Source: Lichenicola sp965198575 (lineage in GTDB: Bacteria; Pseudomonadota; Alphaproteobacteria; Acetobacterales; Acetobacteraceae). From it: a stretch of DNA of 64,000 nucleotides. The translations under genes were made by a program, and so were the position numbers. Location of the stretch: assembly GCF_965198575.1 (NCBI RefSeq), contig NZ_OZ240671.1, forward strand, positions 1,736,001 to 1,800,000, in the 5' to 3' direction. This document shows, piece after piece, positions 18,397 to 26,691 of this stretch; the first letter of the stretch is position 1, and the number at the start of each line of letters is the position of its first letter. Below the pieces are notes generated by a model. It worked only from the letters and a program-made list of their open reading frames with translations, was not told where the DNA came from and made no database searches.

Positions 18397-19743
18397 ATGT
18401 CGATGAGCATCACGCTGAAGCCGCTCGACGAGCAGGTTCTGGTCATCACCGGCGCCACCTCGGGCATCGGTCTCACGACCGCCCGGATCGCCGCCCGACG
18501 CGGAGCCAGCGTGGTGCTCGCTGCCCGCAGCGCCGGCGCCCTGAAGCAGCTTGCCGAGGAGATCGTCCGCGAGGGCGGCCAGGCGATCGCGGTGGTCGCA
18601 GACGTCTCCCTGGAAGAGGATGTGCGGGCGATCGCCGAGCAGGCGTTGGCGACATACGGACGCATCGATAGCTGGGTGAACAACGCCGGCGTTGGCCTGT
18701 ATGGCCGCACCGAAGATGTCTCCACCGCAGACATGCGACGGCTGTTCGAGACCAACTTCTGGGGCGTCGTGTATGGCTCGCGCGAAGCGCTGAAGCACCT
18801 GAAGCTGGGCGGCGGCGCGATCATCAATCTCGGCAGCGAGGTGTCCGAGCGGTCGGTGCCGCTGCAGGGCATGTATTGCGCGTCCAAGCACGCCATCAAG
18901 GGCTTCACCGAAGCGCTCCGGATGGAGCTCGAGGACGAGGGTGCACCGGTGTCGGTCACCCTGATCAAGCCAGGCCAGATCGACACGCCGTTCACGATCA
19001 ATGCGCGCAACTACCTGGATTCTGAACCGCACCACGTGCCGCCGGTCTATGCGCCGGATGCAGTGGCACGGGCGATCCTGCATAGCGCCGAAAAGCCGGT
19101 GCGTGACGTGTTCGTCGGTGGTGGTGGGCGATTGGTTGCAGCGCTCGGGCACCTGGCGCCGGGCCTGACCGACCGGCTGATAGAGGCGACCGTCATCCCG
19201 GGCACTCCGAGCGGCCGCATGCCGCGCCGAGACCGCGACAAGAGCGTGTTGGATGTGCCCTCGGAGGCGCTGTCGGAGCGCGGCAACTACGACGGCTTCG
19301 TGCAGAAGATCAGCCTCTACACCGAGGCGCGGCTGCATCCGGTGCTCACAGGCGCGGTGCTGGCGACGGTCGGGTTCCTGGTGTCGAGCGTGTTCGGCGG
19401 CTCGTCGCACCGCCCAGCCCGCACGATCGGCCGCAAGGGTCGCAGCCCGGCGAAGGCGCTGCATATCCGTCTGGAAGCCCGCAAGGGCCGCGAGGCCGAG
19501 GTGGAGGAACTGGTGCTCGAGATCCTGGGCCATGTGCAGCAGGAACCGGGCACACGCCCCTGGTATGCCACCCGACTGAGCCGCCGGGTATTCGAGATCT
19601 TCGAGACATTCCCAAACGAGTCCGGTCGCCGAGCGCATCTGTCCGGCGAGGGGGCCGCGTTGCTCATGAAGCGCTCGAACGACCTGCTGGTGCGGCCGGC
19701 GGTGATCACCCGGCTCGATGTCTTGGCCGCCAGCGAGGCTTGA
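18397..19743 (+). CDS. SDR oxidoreductase fused to C-terminal ABM-like domain
   Basis: A 448-residue protein. Residues 10-260 are a classical short-chain dehydrogenase: nucleotide loop TGATSGIG, NNAGVG, and catalytic YCASKHA (Tyr and Lys). A hydrophobic stretch (LTGAVLATVGFLVSSVFGG, about 315-335) may be a membrane anchor. Residues about 355-445 (ALHIRLEARKGREAEVEELV ... GTRPWYATRLSRRVFEIFETF) resemble an antibiotic-biosynthesis-monooxygenase ferredoxin-like domain. This is unusual, since such SDRs normally end near 340 residues. Substrate unknown. It follows the DUF2171 gene by 5 bp and ends 4 bp from a convergent gene. Confidence 0.85.
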   Translation: MSMSITLKPLDEQVLVITGATSGIGLTTARIAARRGASVVLAARSAGALKQLAEEIVREGGQAIAVVADVSLEEDVRAIAEQALATYGRIDSWVNNAGVGLYGRTEDVSTADMRRLFETNFWGVVYGSREALKHLKLGGGAIINLGSEVSERSVPLQGMYCASKHAIKGFTEALRMELEDEGAPVSVTLIKPGQIDTPFTINARNYLDSEPHHVPPVYAPDAVARAILHSAEKPVRDVFVGGGGRLVAALGHLAPGLTDRLIEATVIPGTPSGRMPRRDRDKSVLDVPSEALSERGNYDGFVQKISLYTEARLHPVLTGAVLATVGFLVSSVFGGSSHRPARTIGRKGRSPAKALHIRLEARKGREAEVEELVLEILGHVQQEPGTRPWYATRLSRRVFEIFETFPNESGRRAHLSGEGAALLMKRSNDLLVRPAVITRLDVLAASEA

Positions 19744-19747
19744 CCGT

Positions 19748-20194
19748 CTAGAACTTCAGGCGGAGGCCTGCGACCACCGCGGCGGCGGCAGTTGTTCCAG
19801 TGGAAGACAGGCCGTCACGTGTTCCGGCTAGCGAGACAGTGAAGTCGAGGCCTTTTACCCCGGCTAAAGGAATCGCGACGACTGCGGCCACTCCGTCCGA
19901 AATGGCTCCGTCTATTGGGCCGCGTTCTATGCGGGCCACACCGACCTGAGTGCCAAAGCCGAGACTGCCCGTGTTCCCCGGCTCCAGGATCTGTGCATCA
20001 GGCGTTGGAGCCGCAGCGAATTTTCGGCGGTGGCCCCAGACGGTGATCTGCTCCTGCTGTTGATCAAGGTTAGTGTCGATTGGCTTCGAGAACGACCGGG
20101 CTGCTTCGCCTGACGATGTCGACGCCGCATAAGCGTGCCCCATCAGGCAGACTGCGCACATTATCGAAGATGCCGAAGCAGGCCGGACCAGCAC
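19748..20194 (-). CDS. small exported protein, possible outer-membrane protein
   Basis: A 148-residue protein starting at a GTG with GGGGG seven bases upstream. It has a Sec-like signal peptide (SSIMCAVCLMGHAYA, cleavage near residue 23), then a polar region and two Gly-rich beta-like segments (GVAAVVAIPLAGVKGLDFTV, AAAAVVAGLRLKF). The terminal Phe preceded by alternating hydrophobic residues is the C-terminal signature of outer-membrane beta-barrel proteins, though it is too short for a full barrel. No family recognised. Convergent with the SDR gene. Confidence 0.55.
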   Translation of the reverse strand: MLVRPASASSIMCAVCLMGHAYAASTSSGEAARSFSKPIDTNLDQQQEQITVWGHRRKFAAAPTPDAQILEPGNTGSLGFGTQVGVARIERGPIDGAISDGVAAVVAIPLAGVKGLDFTVSLAGTRDGLSSTGTTAAAAVVAGLRLKF

Positions 20195-20261
20195 CTTTCA
20201 ACCCCCGATCTCGATCAGGATTGTCAACAGCCTAGACATAACATGGTCGGATCAAACAGCT

Positions 20262-20279
20262 ATCGGCCTGCTTGCCGAT
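20262..20279 (-). terminator. stem-loop downstream of the FAD dehydrogenase gene
   Basis: ATCGGC and GCCGAT pair around a 6-base loop, 28 bases after the stop of the minus-strand FAD dehydrogenase gene. Only a short T-rich stretch follows (GCTGTTTG), so this is a weak or Rho-assisted terminator candidate. The rest of the gap at 20195-20306 shows nothing firm. Confidence 0.35.
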
Positions 20280-20306
20280 CTGTATCTTTGTGCCGCCGAC
20301 TGAACT

Positions 20307-21971
20307 TCAGGCCGCCACATCCCGCAGGTTGCGACCACCGGTCATGTCCAGCGCCAGGGCTTCGGCGGCCCGGATGCCGTCCATGCCGGCGGTCATGATG
20401 CCGCCGGCGTAGCCCGCACCCTCACCCGCCGGATAAAGGCCGCGCGTGTTCAGGCTCTGCATGTCGGCGCCACGGCTGATGCGGATCGGCGAGGAGGTCC
20501 GGGTCTCGACGCCGGTCATCACCGCATCCGCCATGTCGAAGCCGCGGATCTGCCGTCCGAACTGCGGCAACGCCTCGCGGATCGCGGTGATCGCGTAGTC
20601 CGGCAGGCAGGCCGCCATGTCGGTCGGCGTCACCCCGGGGGTGTAGGAGGGCACGACCGCGCCAAGCTCCGTGGAGGCGCGGCCCGCGAGCATGTCGCCG
20701 ACCAGCTGGGCCGGCGCCCGGTAGTCACCGCCGCCGGCCTGGAACGCCAGGCTCTCCCAATGCCGCTGGAACGCCATGCCGGCCAGCACACCGTCGCCGT
20801 AGGGGGCGAAATCCTCCGGGGTCAGCCCGACCACGATGCCGGCATTGGCGTTCCGCTCGGCGCGCGAGTACTGGCTCATGCCGTTGGTGACGACGCGCCC
20901 CACCTCGGAGGTCGCCGCCACCACCGTGCCGCCCGGGCACATGCAGAAGCTGTACACGCCGCGGCCGTTGGCGGCGTGATGCACCAGCTTGTAGTCGGCG
21001 GCACCCAGCAGCGGGTGCCCGGCATGCTCGCCGAAGCGCGCCCGGTCGATCAGCGATTGCGGATGCTCGATGCGCACGCCGATCGAGAGCGGCTTGGCCA
21101 GCATCGACACCCCCGCCTGGTGCAGCGCCTCGAAGCTGTCGCGCGCACTATGGCCAACCGCGAGCACCACATGCGTCGCCGCGATCTGGCTGCCATCGGC
21201 GAGCGTCACGCCTTCGATACGACGCCCGCCCCCCGGCCCGCGCCCGATCGCGAACGACACCACCCGGCTGCGGAACCGGTACTCGCCGCCGAGCTGCTCG
21301 ATCTGCGCCCGGATACTCTCCACCATGCTGACCAGGCGGAAGGTGCCGACATGCGGCTTCGAGACCGTGAGGATCTCCTCCGGCGCGCCGGCGCGGACGA
21401 ACTCGTGCAGCACCTTGCGGCCGTAATGCTGCCGGTCGGCGACCTGGCTGTACAGCTTGCCGTCGGAGAACGTGCCGGCCCCGCCCTCGCCGAACTGCAC
21501 GTTGCTCTCCGGTGTCAGCTCCGACTTGCGCCACAGTGCGAAGGTGTCGACGGTGCGCTCGCGGACCAGGCGGCCGCGCTCGAGGATGATCGGACGCAGG
21601 CCCATCTGCGCCAGGATCAGCCCGGCCAGCAGCCCGCACGGACCGGCGCCGATCACCAGTGGCCGCGTGAAATCGGTGCGTGCCGCGAGCACCGGGCCGT
21701 CATCGGTCACGAACCGGTAGGTCATGTCCGGGGTCGGTTGCACGTGGCTGTCGTCGGCATGCCGGGCGAGCACCGCCGCCTCGTCGCGAACCTCCACGTC
21801 GAGCGTGTACACGAGGCTGACCGCGACGCGCTTGCGGGCATCGTAGCCGCGACGGAAGACCCGGTGCCCCAGGACGTCCGCCTGCGGGATCGCCAGGCGG
21901 GCGGCGATGGCGGGTGCGAACGCGTCCGGGGCGTGATCGAGCGGCAGCTTGAAGTCGGTCAATCGCAACAT
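20307..21971 (-). CDS. uncharacterised FAD-dependent dehydrogenase (COG2509 type)
   Basis: About 554 residues. The N-terminal 100 residues form a DUF-like alpha/beta domain (LTDFKLPLDHAPDAF ... VFRRGYDARKRVAVSLVYTL), followed by an FAD-binding Rossmann fold (PLVIGAGPCGLLAGLILAQMG, ILERGRLVRERTVDTFALWR) and the motifs NVQFGEGGAGTFSDGKLYS and LAVGHSARDSF. The C-terminus has LYPAGEGAGYAGGIMTAGMDG, the second FAD contact. This arrangement matches the widespread COG2509 family, whose substrate is not established. Start placed at ATG 21971, 13 codons inside the longest frame, because the family begins there. Confidence 0.85.
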   Translation of the reverse strand: MLRLTDFKLPLDHAPDAFAPAIAARLAIPQADVLGHRVFRRGYDARKRVAVSLVYTLDVEVRDEAAVLARHADDSHVQPTPDMTYRFVTDDGPVLAARTDFTRPLVIGAGPCGLLAGLILAQMGLRPIILERGRLVRERTVDTFALWRKSELTPESNVQFGEGGAGTFSDGKLYSQVADRQHYGRKVLHEFVRAGAPEEILTVSKPHVGTFRLVSMVESIRAQIEQLGGEYRFRSRVVSFAIGRGPGGGRRIEGVTLADGSQIAATHVVLAVGHSARDSFEALHQAGVSMLAKPLSIGVRIEHPQSLIDRARFGEHAGHPLLGAADYKLVHHAANGRGVYSFCMCPGGTVVAATSEVGRVVTNGMSQYSRAERNANAGIVVGLTPEDFAPYGDGVLAGMAFQRHWESLAFQAGGGDYRAPAQLVGDMLAGRASTELGAVVPSYTPGVTPTDMAACLPDYAITAIREALPQFGRQIRGFDMADAVMTGVETRTSSPIRISRGADMQSLNTRGLYPAGEGAGYAGGIMTAGMDGIRAAEALALDMTGGRNLRDVAA

Positions 21972-22079
21972 GGTGGCCCTGGTGACACGGCATGTCCGGG
22001 CGGACAACACTGACGCGCGCCCGCATACCCTCTAGCATCGGCATCCGGCAGGCGTTGGACAAGCAGATGGGCATTTCGG

Positions 22080-23084
22080 ATGGATGATCACGCGCATGAG
22101 CCCGGCCATCACGATGGTCATCACCACGACCATGCGCATGGGCACTCGCACGGTCATGGCCACGCGCACGGCCATTCGCACGGGTCAGGCGGGCATCATC
22201 ACGCGCCGGCGAGTTTCGGGCTGGCGTTCGCCGTCGGCATCGCCCTGAACCTCGCCTATGTCGGCGGCGAGGCGGCGTATGGCGTGATCGCCGGATCGCT
22301 GGCGCTGCTCGCCGACGCCGGACACAATCTCGGCGACGTGCTGGGGCTCGCGGCCGCCTGGCTCGCGTCATGGCTCGGGCGTCGCGTACCCAGCGCCCGC
22401 TTCACCTATGGCCTGCGCCGGTCCTCGATCCTGTCGGCGCTGTTCAACGCGATCGTCCTGCTGGTGGTGACCGGCGGCATCGCCTGGGAAGCGATCCGCC
22501 GCCTGGTTGATCCGGCCCCCGTGGCGGGATCGATCGTAATGATCGTGGCGGCCGTAGGCATCCTGGTGAACGGCATCACCGCGCTGCTCTTCATGTCGGG
22601 TGCGAAGAACGACCTGAACCTGCGCGGCGCCTTCCTGCACATGGCCTCGGACGCCGCCACCGCCGCCGCCGTGGTCGTTGCCGGGTTCCTGATCATCGAG
22701 ACCGGCTGGCTCAGGATCGACCCGGCGATCAGCCTGGTGGTCAGCCTGGTCATCGTGCTGGGCACCTGGTCGTTGCTGCGCCAGTCGCTCGACCTGGCGC
22801 TGGACGGGGTGCCCGCGGGGATCGATCGGGCCGCGGTCGAGCGCGATCTGCGTGCGTTGCCTGGGGTGGTCGACCTGCACGACCTGCATATCTGGGGCAT
22901 GAGCACCACCGAGACCGCACTCACCGCCCACCTGATCCGGCCCGGCCTGCCCGCCGATGACGCCATGCTGCGTGCAGCCGCGGCGGCGCTGGACCGCGAT
23001 CACGGCATCGGCCACGCCACCTTCCAGGTCGAGACCGGCGAGGATGGCCATACCTGCAAGCTGGCGCCCGAGCACGTGGTGTAG
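22080..23084 (+). CDS. cation diffusion facilitator family metal exporter
   Basis: A 334-residue CDF antiporter expected to export Zn, Co or similar divalent ions in exchange for protons. The first 42 residues are extremely His-rich (GHHDGHHHDHAHGHSHGHG), a probable metal-sensing or binding tail. Six transmembrane helices follow, with the metal site residues in ADAGHNLGDVLGL (helix 2) and LHMASDAATA (helix 5). A cytoplasmic ferredoxin-like C-terminal domain begins with GVPAGIDRAAVERDL and includes VVDLHDLHIWGMSTTETALT. The HNLGD form resembles the ZitB/DmeF group. Convergent with a radical SAM gene. Confidence 0.92.
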   Translation: MDDHAHEPGHHDGHHHDHAHGHSHGHGHAHGHSHGSGGHHHAPASFGLAFAVGIALNLAYVGGEAAYGVIAGSLALLADAGHNLGDVLGLAAAWLASWLGRRVPSARFTYGLRRSSILSALFNAIVLLVVTGGIAWEAIRRLVDPAPVAGSIVMIVAAVGILVNGITALLFMSGAKNDLNLRGAFLHMASDAATAAAVVVAGFLIIETGWLRIDPAISLVVSLVIVLGTWSLLRQSLDLALDGVPAGIDRAAVERDLRALPGVVDLHDLHIWGMSTTETALTAHLIRPGLPADDAMLRAAAAALDRDHGIGHATFQVETGEDGHTCKLAPEHVV

Positions 23085-23098
23085 CCGGGCTGGCCCGG
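23085..23098. terminator. GC hairpin between convergent genes
   Basis: CCGGGC and GCCCGG form a perfect 6-bp inverted repeat directly after the CDF gene stop and before the radical SAM gene stop, in a 15-bp convergent gap. There is no T-tract on either strand, so a role in bidirectional termination is only plausible. Confidence 0.3.
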
Positions 23099-23099
23099 T

Positions 23100-24257
23100 T
23101 CAGAACAGGGCGAGCTGCGCGCCATTGTCGGGCCGGCTGGTGGAGCCGCGCCTGAACCGGTCCGGCGCCGCGTCGCCCGGTGACAGCACGTCCGGCTGCG
23201 CGAAGTGGGTTGTCACCAGCGGGCCGCCCTCGGTCAGTCCGTTCCGCAGGGCGGCTTGCCTGAACCGCTGCGACAGCAGGTCCGCGTAGGGTCCGGTGCC
23301 ACGGAAGCGCTCGCCGAACCGGCTGTCGTTCAGCTGCCCCTCGCGGGTCTCCCGGATCAGGTTCAGCACGTGTTTCGCCCGCGCCGGATAATGCTGCTGC
23401 AGCCAGGTCTCGAACATCTGCCGGAGTTCGAGCGGCAGCCGCAGCAGCACGTAGCGTGCGTGGGCGGCCCCGGCCGTCGAGGCGGCGGCCAGAATGCGCT
23501 CGAGCTCGGCATCGTTGAGGCCGGGGATCATCGGCGCCGCCAGCACGCCCGCCGGAATCCCGGCCGCCGAGAGCTGGGTGACAGCCGCGAGCCGACGCTC
23601 CGGGGTCGCCGCGCGAGGTTCCATCCGGCGCGCCAGGACCGGGTCGAGCGTAGTGATCGAGAGCCACACCCGCACCAGGCCGCGCGCCGCCATGCGGCCC
23701 AGGATGTCGATGTCGCGGATCACGCCCGCCGACTTGGTGACGATGCTCAGCGGATGACCGAACCGCTCCAGCACCTCGAGCACCTGGCGGGTCAGGGCAA
23801 GCGTGCGGTCGACCGGCTGGTAGGGGTCGGTGTTCGAACCGAGCGTCACCGGCTTGGCCGTGTAGCCGGGCCGCCGTAGCTCGCGCTCCAGGATCTGGGC
23901 GATCTCCGGCTTGAAGGTCAGCCGCGTCTCGAAATCGAGCCCGGGTGAATAGCCCAGGTAGCTGTGGCTCGGCCGCGCATAGCAATAGACGCAGCCATGC
24001 TCGCAGCCGCGATACGGATTGACCGAACGGTCGAAGCCCAGGTCGGGGCTGTCGTTCCAGGAAAGCGCGCTGCGGCTGCGGTCGCGGGTCAGGGTCGTGG
24101 CAATGGCGGCCGGCGCCAGCTGCTCCTCCAGGATGGTCGCCCAGCCATCGTCGAACGGTTCGGTATCGAATCGCTCGAAGCGGTTGCCGACGTTGCCGGA
24201 AACGCCACGACCGCGCCTCACAGGCGGAGCCGACCCGAAACCTGCCTGTTGCAACAT
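23100..24257 (-). CDS. PA0069-family radical SAM protein
   Basis: About 385 residues with the radical SAM cluster motif CEHGCVYCYAR (CxxxCxxC) inside NPYRGCEHGCVYC, the Gly-rich and SAM-contact region (KPVTLGSNTDPYQPVDR, LSIVTKSAGVIRDIDIL), and the GVLAAPMIPGLNDAELERIL block. This order matches the SPL-related PA0069 family, which is abundant and functionally undefined. The ATG at 24257 has GGAG seven bases upstream; the frame extends further to 24350 without support. Divergent from the DSF response regulator across about 260 bp. Confidence 0.88.
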   Translation of the reverse strand: MLQQAGFGSAPPVRRGRGVSGNVGNRFERFDTEPFDDGWATILEEQLAPAAIATTLTRDRSRSALSWNDSPDLGFDRSVNPYRGCEHGCVYCYARPSHSYLGYSPGLDFETRLTFKPEIAQILERELRRPGYTAKPVTLGSNTDPYQPVDRTLALTRQVLEVLERFGHPLSIVTKSAGVIRDIDILGRMAARGLVRVWLSITTLDPVLARRMEPRAATPERRLAAVTQLSAAGIPAGVLAAPMIPGLNDAELERILAAASTAGAAHARYVLLRLPLELRQMFETWLQQHYPARAKHVLNLIRETREGQLNDSRFGERFRGTGPYADLLSQRFRQAALRNGLTEGGPLVTTHFAQPDVLSPGDAAPDRFRRGSTSRPDNGAQLALF

Positions 24258-24322
24258 TCGAACACTCCGACCCGTCGCGTTATCGAACGGCCCGACTATC
24301 GTCCTTAACGAGATCTTCATCA

Positions 24323-24348
24323 AGAACATAATAGGAACATCGGTGTTC
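24323..24348 (+). promoter_or_regulatory. GAACAT direct and inverted repeats upstream of the DSF locus
   Basis: In the 262-bp divergent gap, the hexamer GAACAT occurs at 24324 and 24335, and the second copy forms the palindrome GAACATCGGTGTTC (5-bp arms, 4-base spacer, 24335-24348). The setting between divergent promoters suggests an operator. No known regulator is assigned. The remainder of the gap holds nothing else I can name. Confidence 0.3.
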
Positions 24349-24519
24349 ACGAGGGGGCGGGAATGCGGTAGGAGACAGTTGGAACAGGTATGGCGGCGAG
24401 CAACCTCTCCATCGAGCGCTCAGCTGCCTGTAAATCACGACGGAAACTCCATAGAAGCAGACACTTCACGCCTTGTTTGGCCCATGATGAGGGGAACGCT
24501 CCCGGATGCCCCAGACACC

Positions 24520-26691
24520 ATGTCTCTGATCGCAATTCTTGACGATCGTCTCACCAACCGGAACATCTACGCGCGGCTGGCGGCGTCCCTGGAAACCTGC
24601 GCCGAAGTCGTCACCTTCGACGATCCGCTGCTGGCCCTGCATCGCCTGCCGGCGACAGCCCCGGATCTGGTCATCACCGACTTCAAGATGCCCCACCTGG
24701 ACGGGGCCGAATTCACCCGGCGTTTCCGGGCCTGCCCAGGCTGCGCGGACGTGCCGATCGTGGTCATCACCGCGTATGATGACAGGTCGTTTCGCCTGCA
24801 GGCGCTGGAGGCCGGCGCCACCGACTTCCTGCAGAGTCCGGTGGACCATGCGGAGTTCATCACCCGCGGTCGCAACCTGCTGCGCATGCACCGGCAGCAC
24901 CGCATCATCGAGGCCCGCGCCCGCGATCTCGAGCTCGAGCTCAAGAACAGCGAGCTCTCCCGGCAGCAGCTCCTGCGCGACAACCGCGAGGCGCTGGCCC
25001 AGGTCATCGATACGGTGCCCGCCTTCATCAGTGCCGCGGATCACGACGGCAACATCGTCTTCATCAACGCATCCCAATCGGCGCTCACCGATGGCGACCC
25101 TGGCGATGTCGCTGAGACGCCGGAAACCGCGCCGCACAGTCCGGGCGCGCCGGTCTCCGCCTTCGGAAGCGAATACGAGCAGCGCAGCCGGTCGCTCGAC
25201 CTGCTGGTGTTCAAGAGCGGCAAGCCGCTGCAATCGTTCGAGCAGGAGGTGCTGGACCAGCGTGGGCGATCACGGATCCTGCTGACCACGAAATCGCCGT
25301 TGCGCAACGGCGCCGGCGAGGTCGGCAGCGTGCTGACCACCTCGCTCGACATCACCGACCGCAAGCGCGCCGAGCGGCATCTGCAACACGTGGCAAGCCA
25401 TGACGGGCTGACCGACCTGCCCAACCGGGTGCTGCTGCGCGAACGCCTGCAGCATCGGCTTGCCCGCGGGCGGACCGCCGATCGGATCATCGCGCTGCAC
25501 TTCCTCGACCTCGACCGGTTCAAGGAGGTGAACGACCAGATGGGCCACCACCTCGGCGACATGCTCCTGAAATCGGTGGCCGCCCACCTCATCGACTGCG
25601 TCGGCAAGCACGACACCGTGGCCAGGATCGGTGGCGACGAGTTCGCGATCCTGCAGACCCAGATCGATCACCCGGACGAGGCGGCAGCCCTGGCGGTGCA
25701 GGTGATCGAGCGGATCAGCCGGCCGCTGATGCATGGCGGCCAGGAGGTCTCGATCAGCGGCAGCATCGGCATCACGATCTCGCCGACCGACGGGATCGAC
25801 GCCGAGGAGCTGCTGCGCAACGCCGACCTGGCGATGTACCAGGCCAAGATGGAGGGCCGGAACAGCTACCGCTTCTTCGTGACCGACATGAACGAGCGCG
25901 TCATCCGGACGCTGCGGATCAAGCAGGAGCTCCGCCTGGCGCTCCGTCGGGACGAGTTCGTGCTGTACTACCAGCCGCAGATGAGCCTGCGGACCGGACG
26001 CGTCGCCGGTGTCGAGGCGCTGCTGCGCTGGAACCACCCGACCAGCGGCCTGCTGGGCCCGAACGAGTTCCTGCCCGGGGCGGAAGAGAGCACCCTCAGC
26101 GCCGAGATCGACGACTGGGTCCTGCAGCGGGCCTGCACGGACGCGGTGCAATGGCAGCATCCGGACCGGGCGCCGATCCCGGTCGCGGTGAACCTGTCGC
26201 CGGTCCGGATCGGCGTCGCCGGGACGCGGGAGATGATCACCCGGGTGCTTCTCGACAGCCGGCTCGATCCGTCACTGCTGGAACTCGAGCTCACCGAGCG
26301 GGACCTGGTGGATGACCTGGATGCGGCGGCGCAAGCCCTGAAGGGACTGCGCCAGCTGGGTGTCAGCGTCGCGATCGACGATTTCGGCGTCGGCTACTCC
26401 TCGCTCAACTACGTGAAGAGCTTTCCGGTCAACCGGGTCAAGATCGACCAGTCCTTCATCCGCGACCTGCACACCGACCTGAACGATGCGGCCATCGTGA
26501 AGGGCATCATCGGCATGGCGCACGACCTGAACATGACCGTGGTCGCCGAGGGTGTGGAAACGGTCGAGCAGCTGACCCACCTCGCCGGCGTCGGCTGCGA
26601 CCAGATCCAGGGGTTCCATTTCAGCTATCCGCTGCCGCTCGCGGCGCTGCTCGACCTGCTCCGTTCCGAGACAGCCTCCGGCGATGCCTAG
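24520..26691 (+). CDS. REC-PAS-GGDEF-EAL response regulator of a DSF locus
   Basis: A 723-residue c-di-GMP turnover protein. Residues 1-125 are a receiver with phospho-acceptor Asp54 (VITDFKMPHLDG), closely like RpfG receivers (DDRSFRLQALEAGATDFL). A PAS-like region follows (about 155-280, TVPAFISAADHDGNIVFIN). The diguanylate cyclase domain has an intact GGDEF (RIGGDEFAIL) but Gly where the I-site arginine should be. The phosphodiesterase domain keeps VEALLRW, LELELTERD, AIDDFGVGYSSL, KIDQSF and VAEGVETVEQ, so both activities are possible. The gene overlaps the hybrid kinase by 8 bp, marking them as partners. The start at ATG 24520 is the best fit to the receiver; ATGs at 24484 and 24487 are alternatives. 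Confidence 0.9.
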   Translation: MSLIAILDDRLTNRNIYARLAASLETCAEVVTFDDPLLALHRLPATAPDLVITDFKMPHLDGAEFTRRFRACPGCADVPIVVITAYDDRSFRLQALEAGATDFLQSPVDHAEFITRGRNLLRMHRQHRIIEARARDLELELKNSELSRQQLLRDNREALAQVIDTVPAFISAADHDGNIVFINASQSALTDGDPGDVAETPETAPHSPGAPVSAFGSEYEQRSRSLDLLVFKSGKPLQSFEQEVLDQRGRSRILLTTKSPLRNGAGEVGSVLTTSLDITDRKRAERHLQHVASHDGLTDLPNRVLLRERLQHRLARGRTADRIIALHFLDLDRFKEVNDQMGHHLGDMLLKSVAAHLIDCVGKHDTVARIGGDEFAILQTQIDHPDEAAALAVQVIERISRPLMHGGQEVSISGSIGITISPTDGIDAEELLRNADLAMYQAKMEGRNSYRFFVTDMNERVIRTLRIKQELRLALRRDEFVLYYQPQMSLRTGRVAGVEALLRWNHPTSGLLGPNEFLPGAEESTLSAEIDDWVLQRACTDAVQWQHPDRAPIPVAVNLSPVRIGVAGTREMITRVLLDSRLDPSLLELELTERDLVDDLDAAAQALKGLRQLGVSVAIDDFGVGYSSLNYVKSFPVNRVKIDQSFIRDLHTDLNDAAIVKGIIGMAHDLNMTVVAEGVETVEQLTHLAGVGCDQIQGFHFSYPLPLAALLDLLRSETASGDA

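Noticed and set aside
24019..24519. N-terminal extension of the REC-PAS-GGDEF-EAL protein
   Set aside because: The extension overlaps the divergent radical SAM gene and lacks any fold; the receiver starts at 24520.
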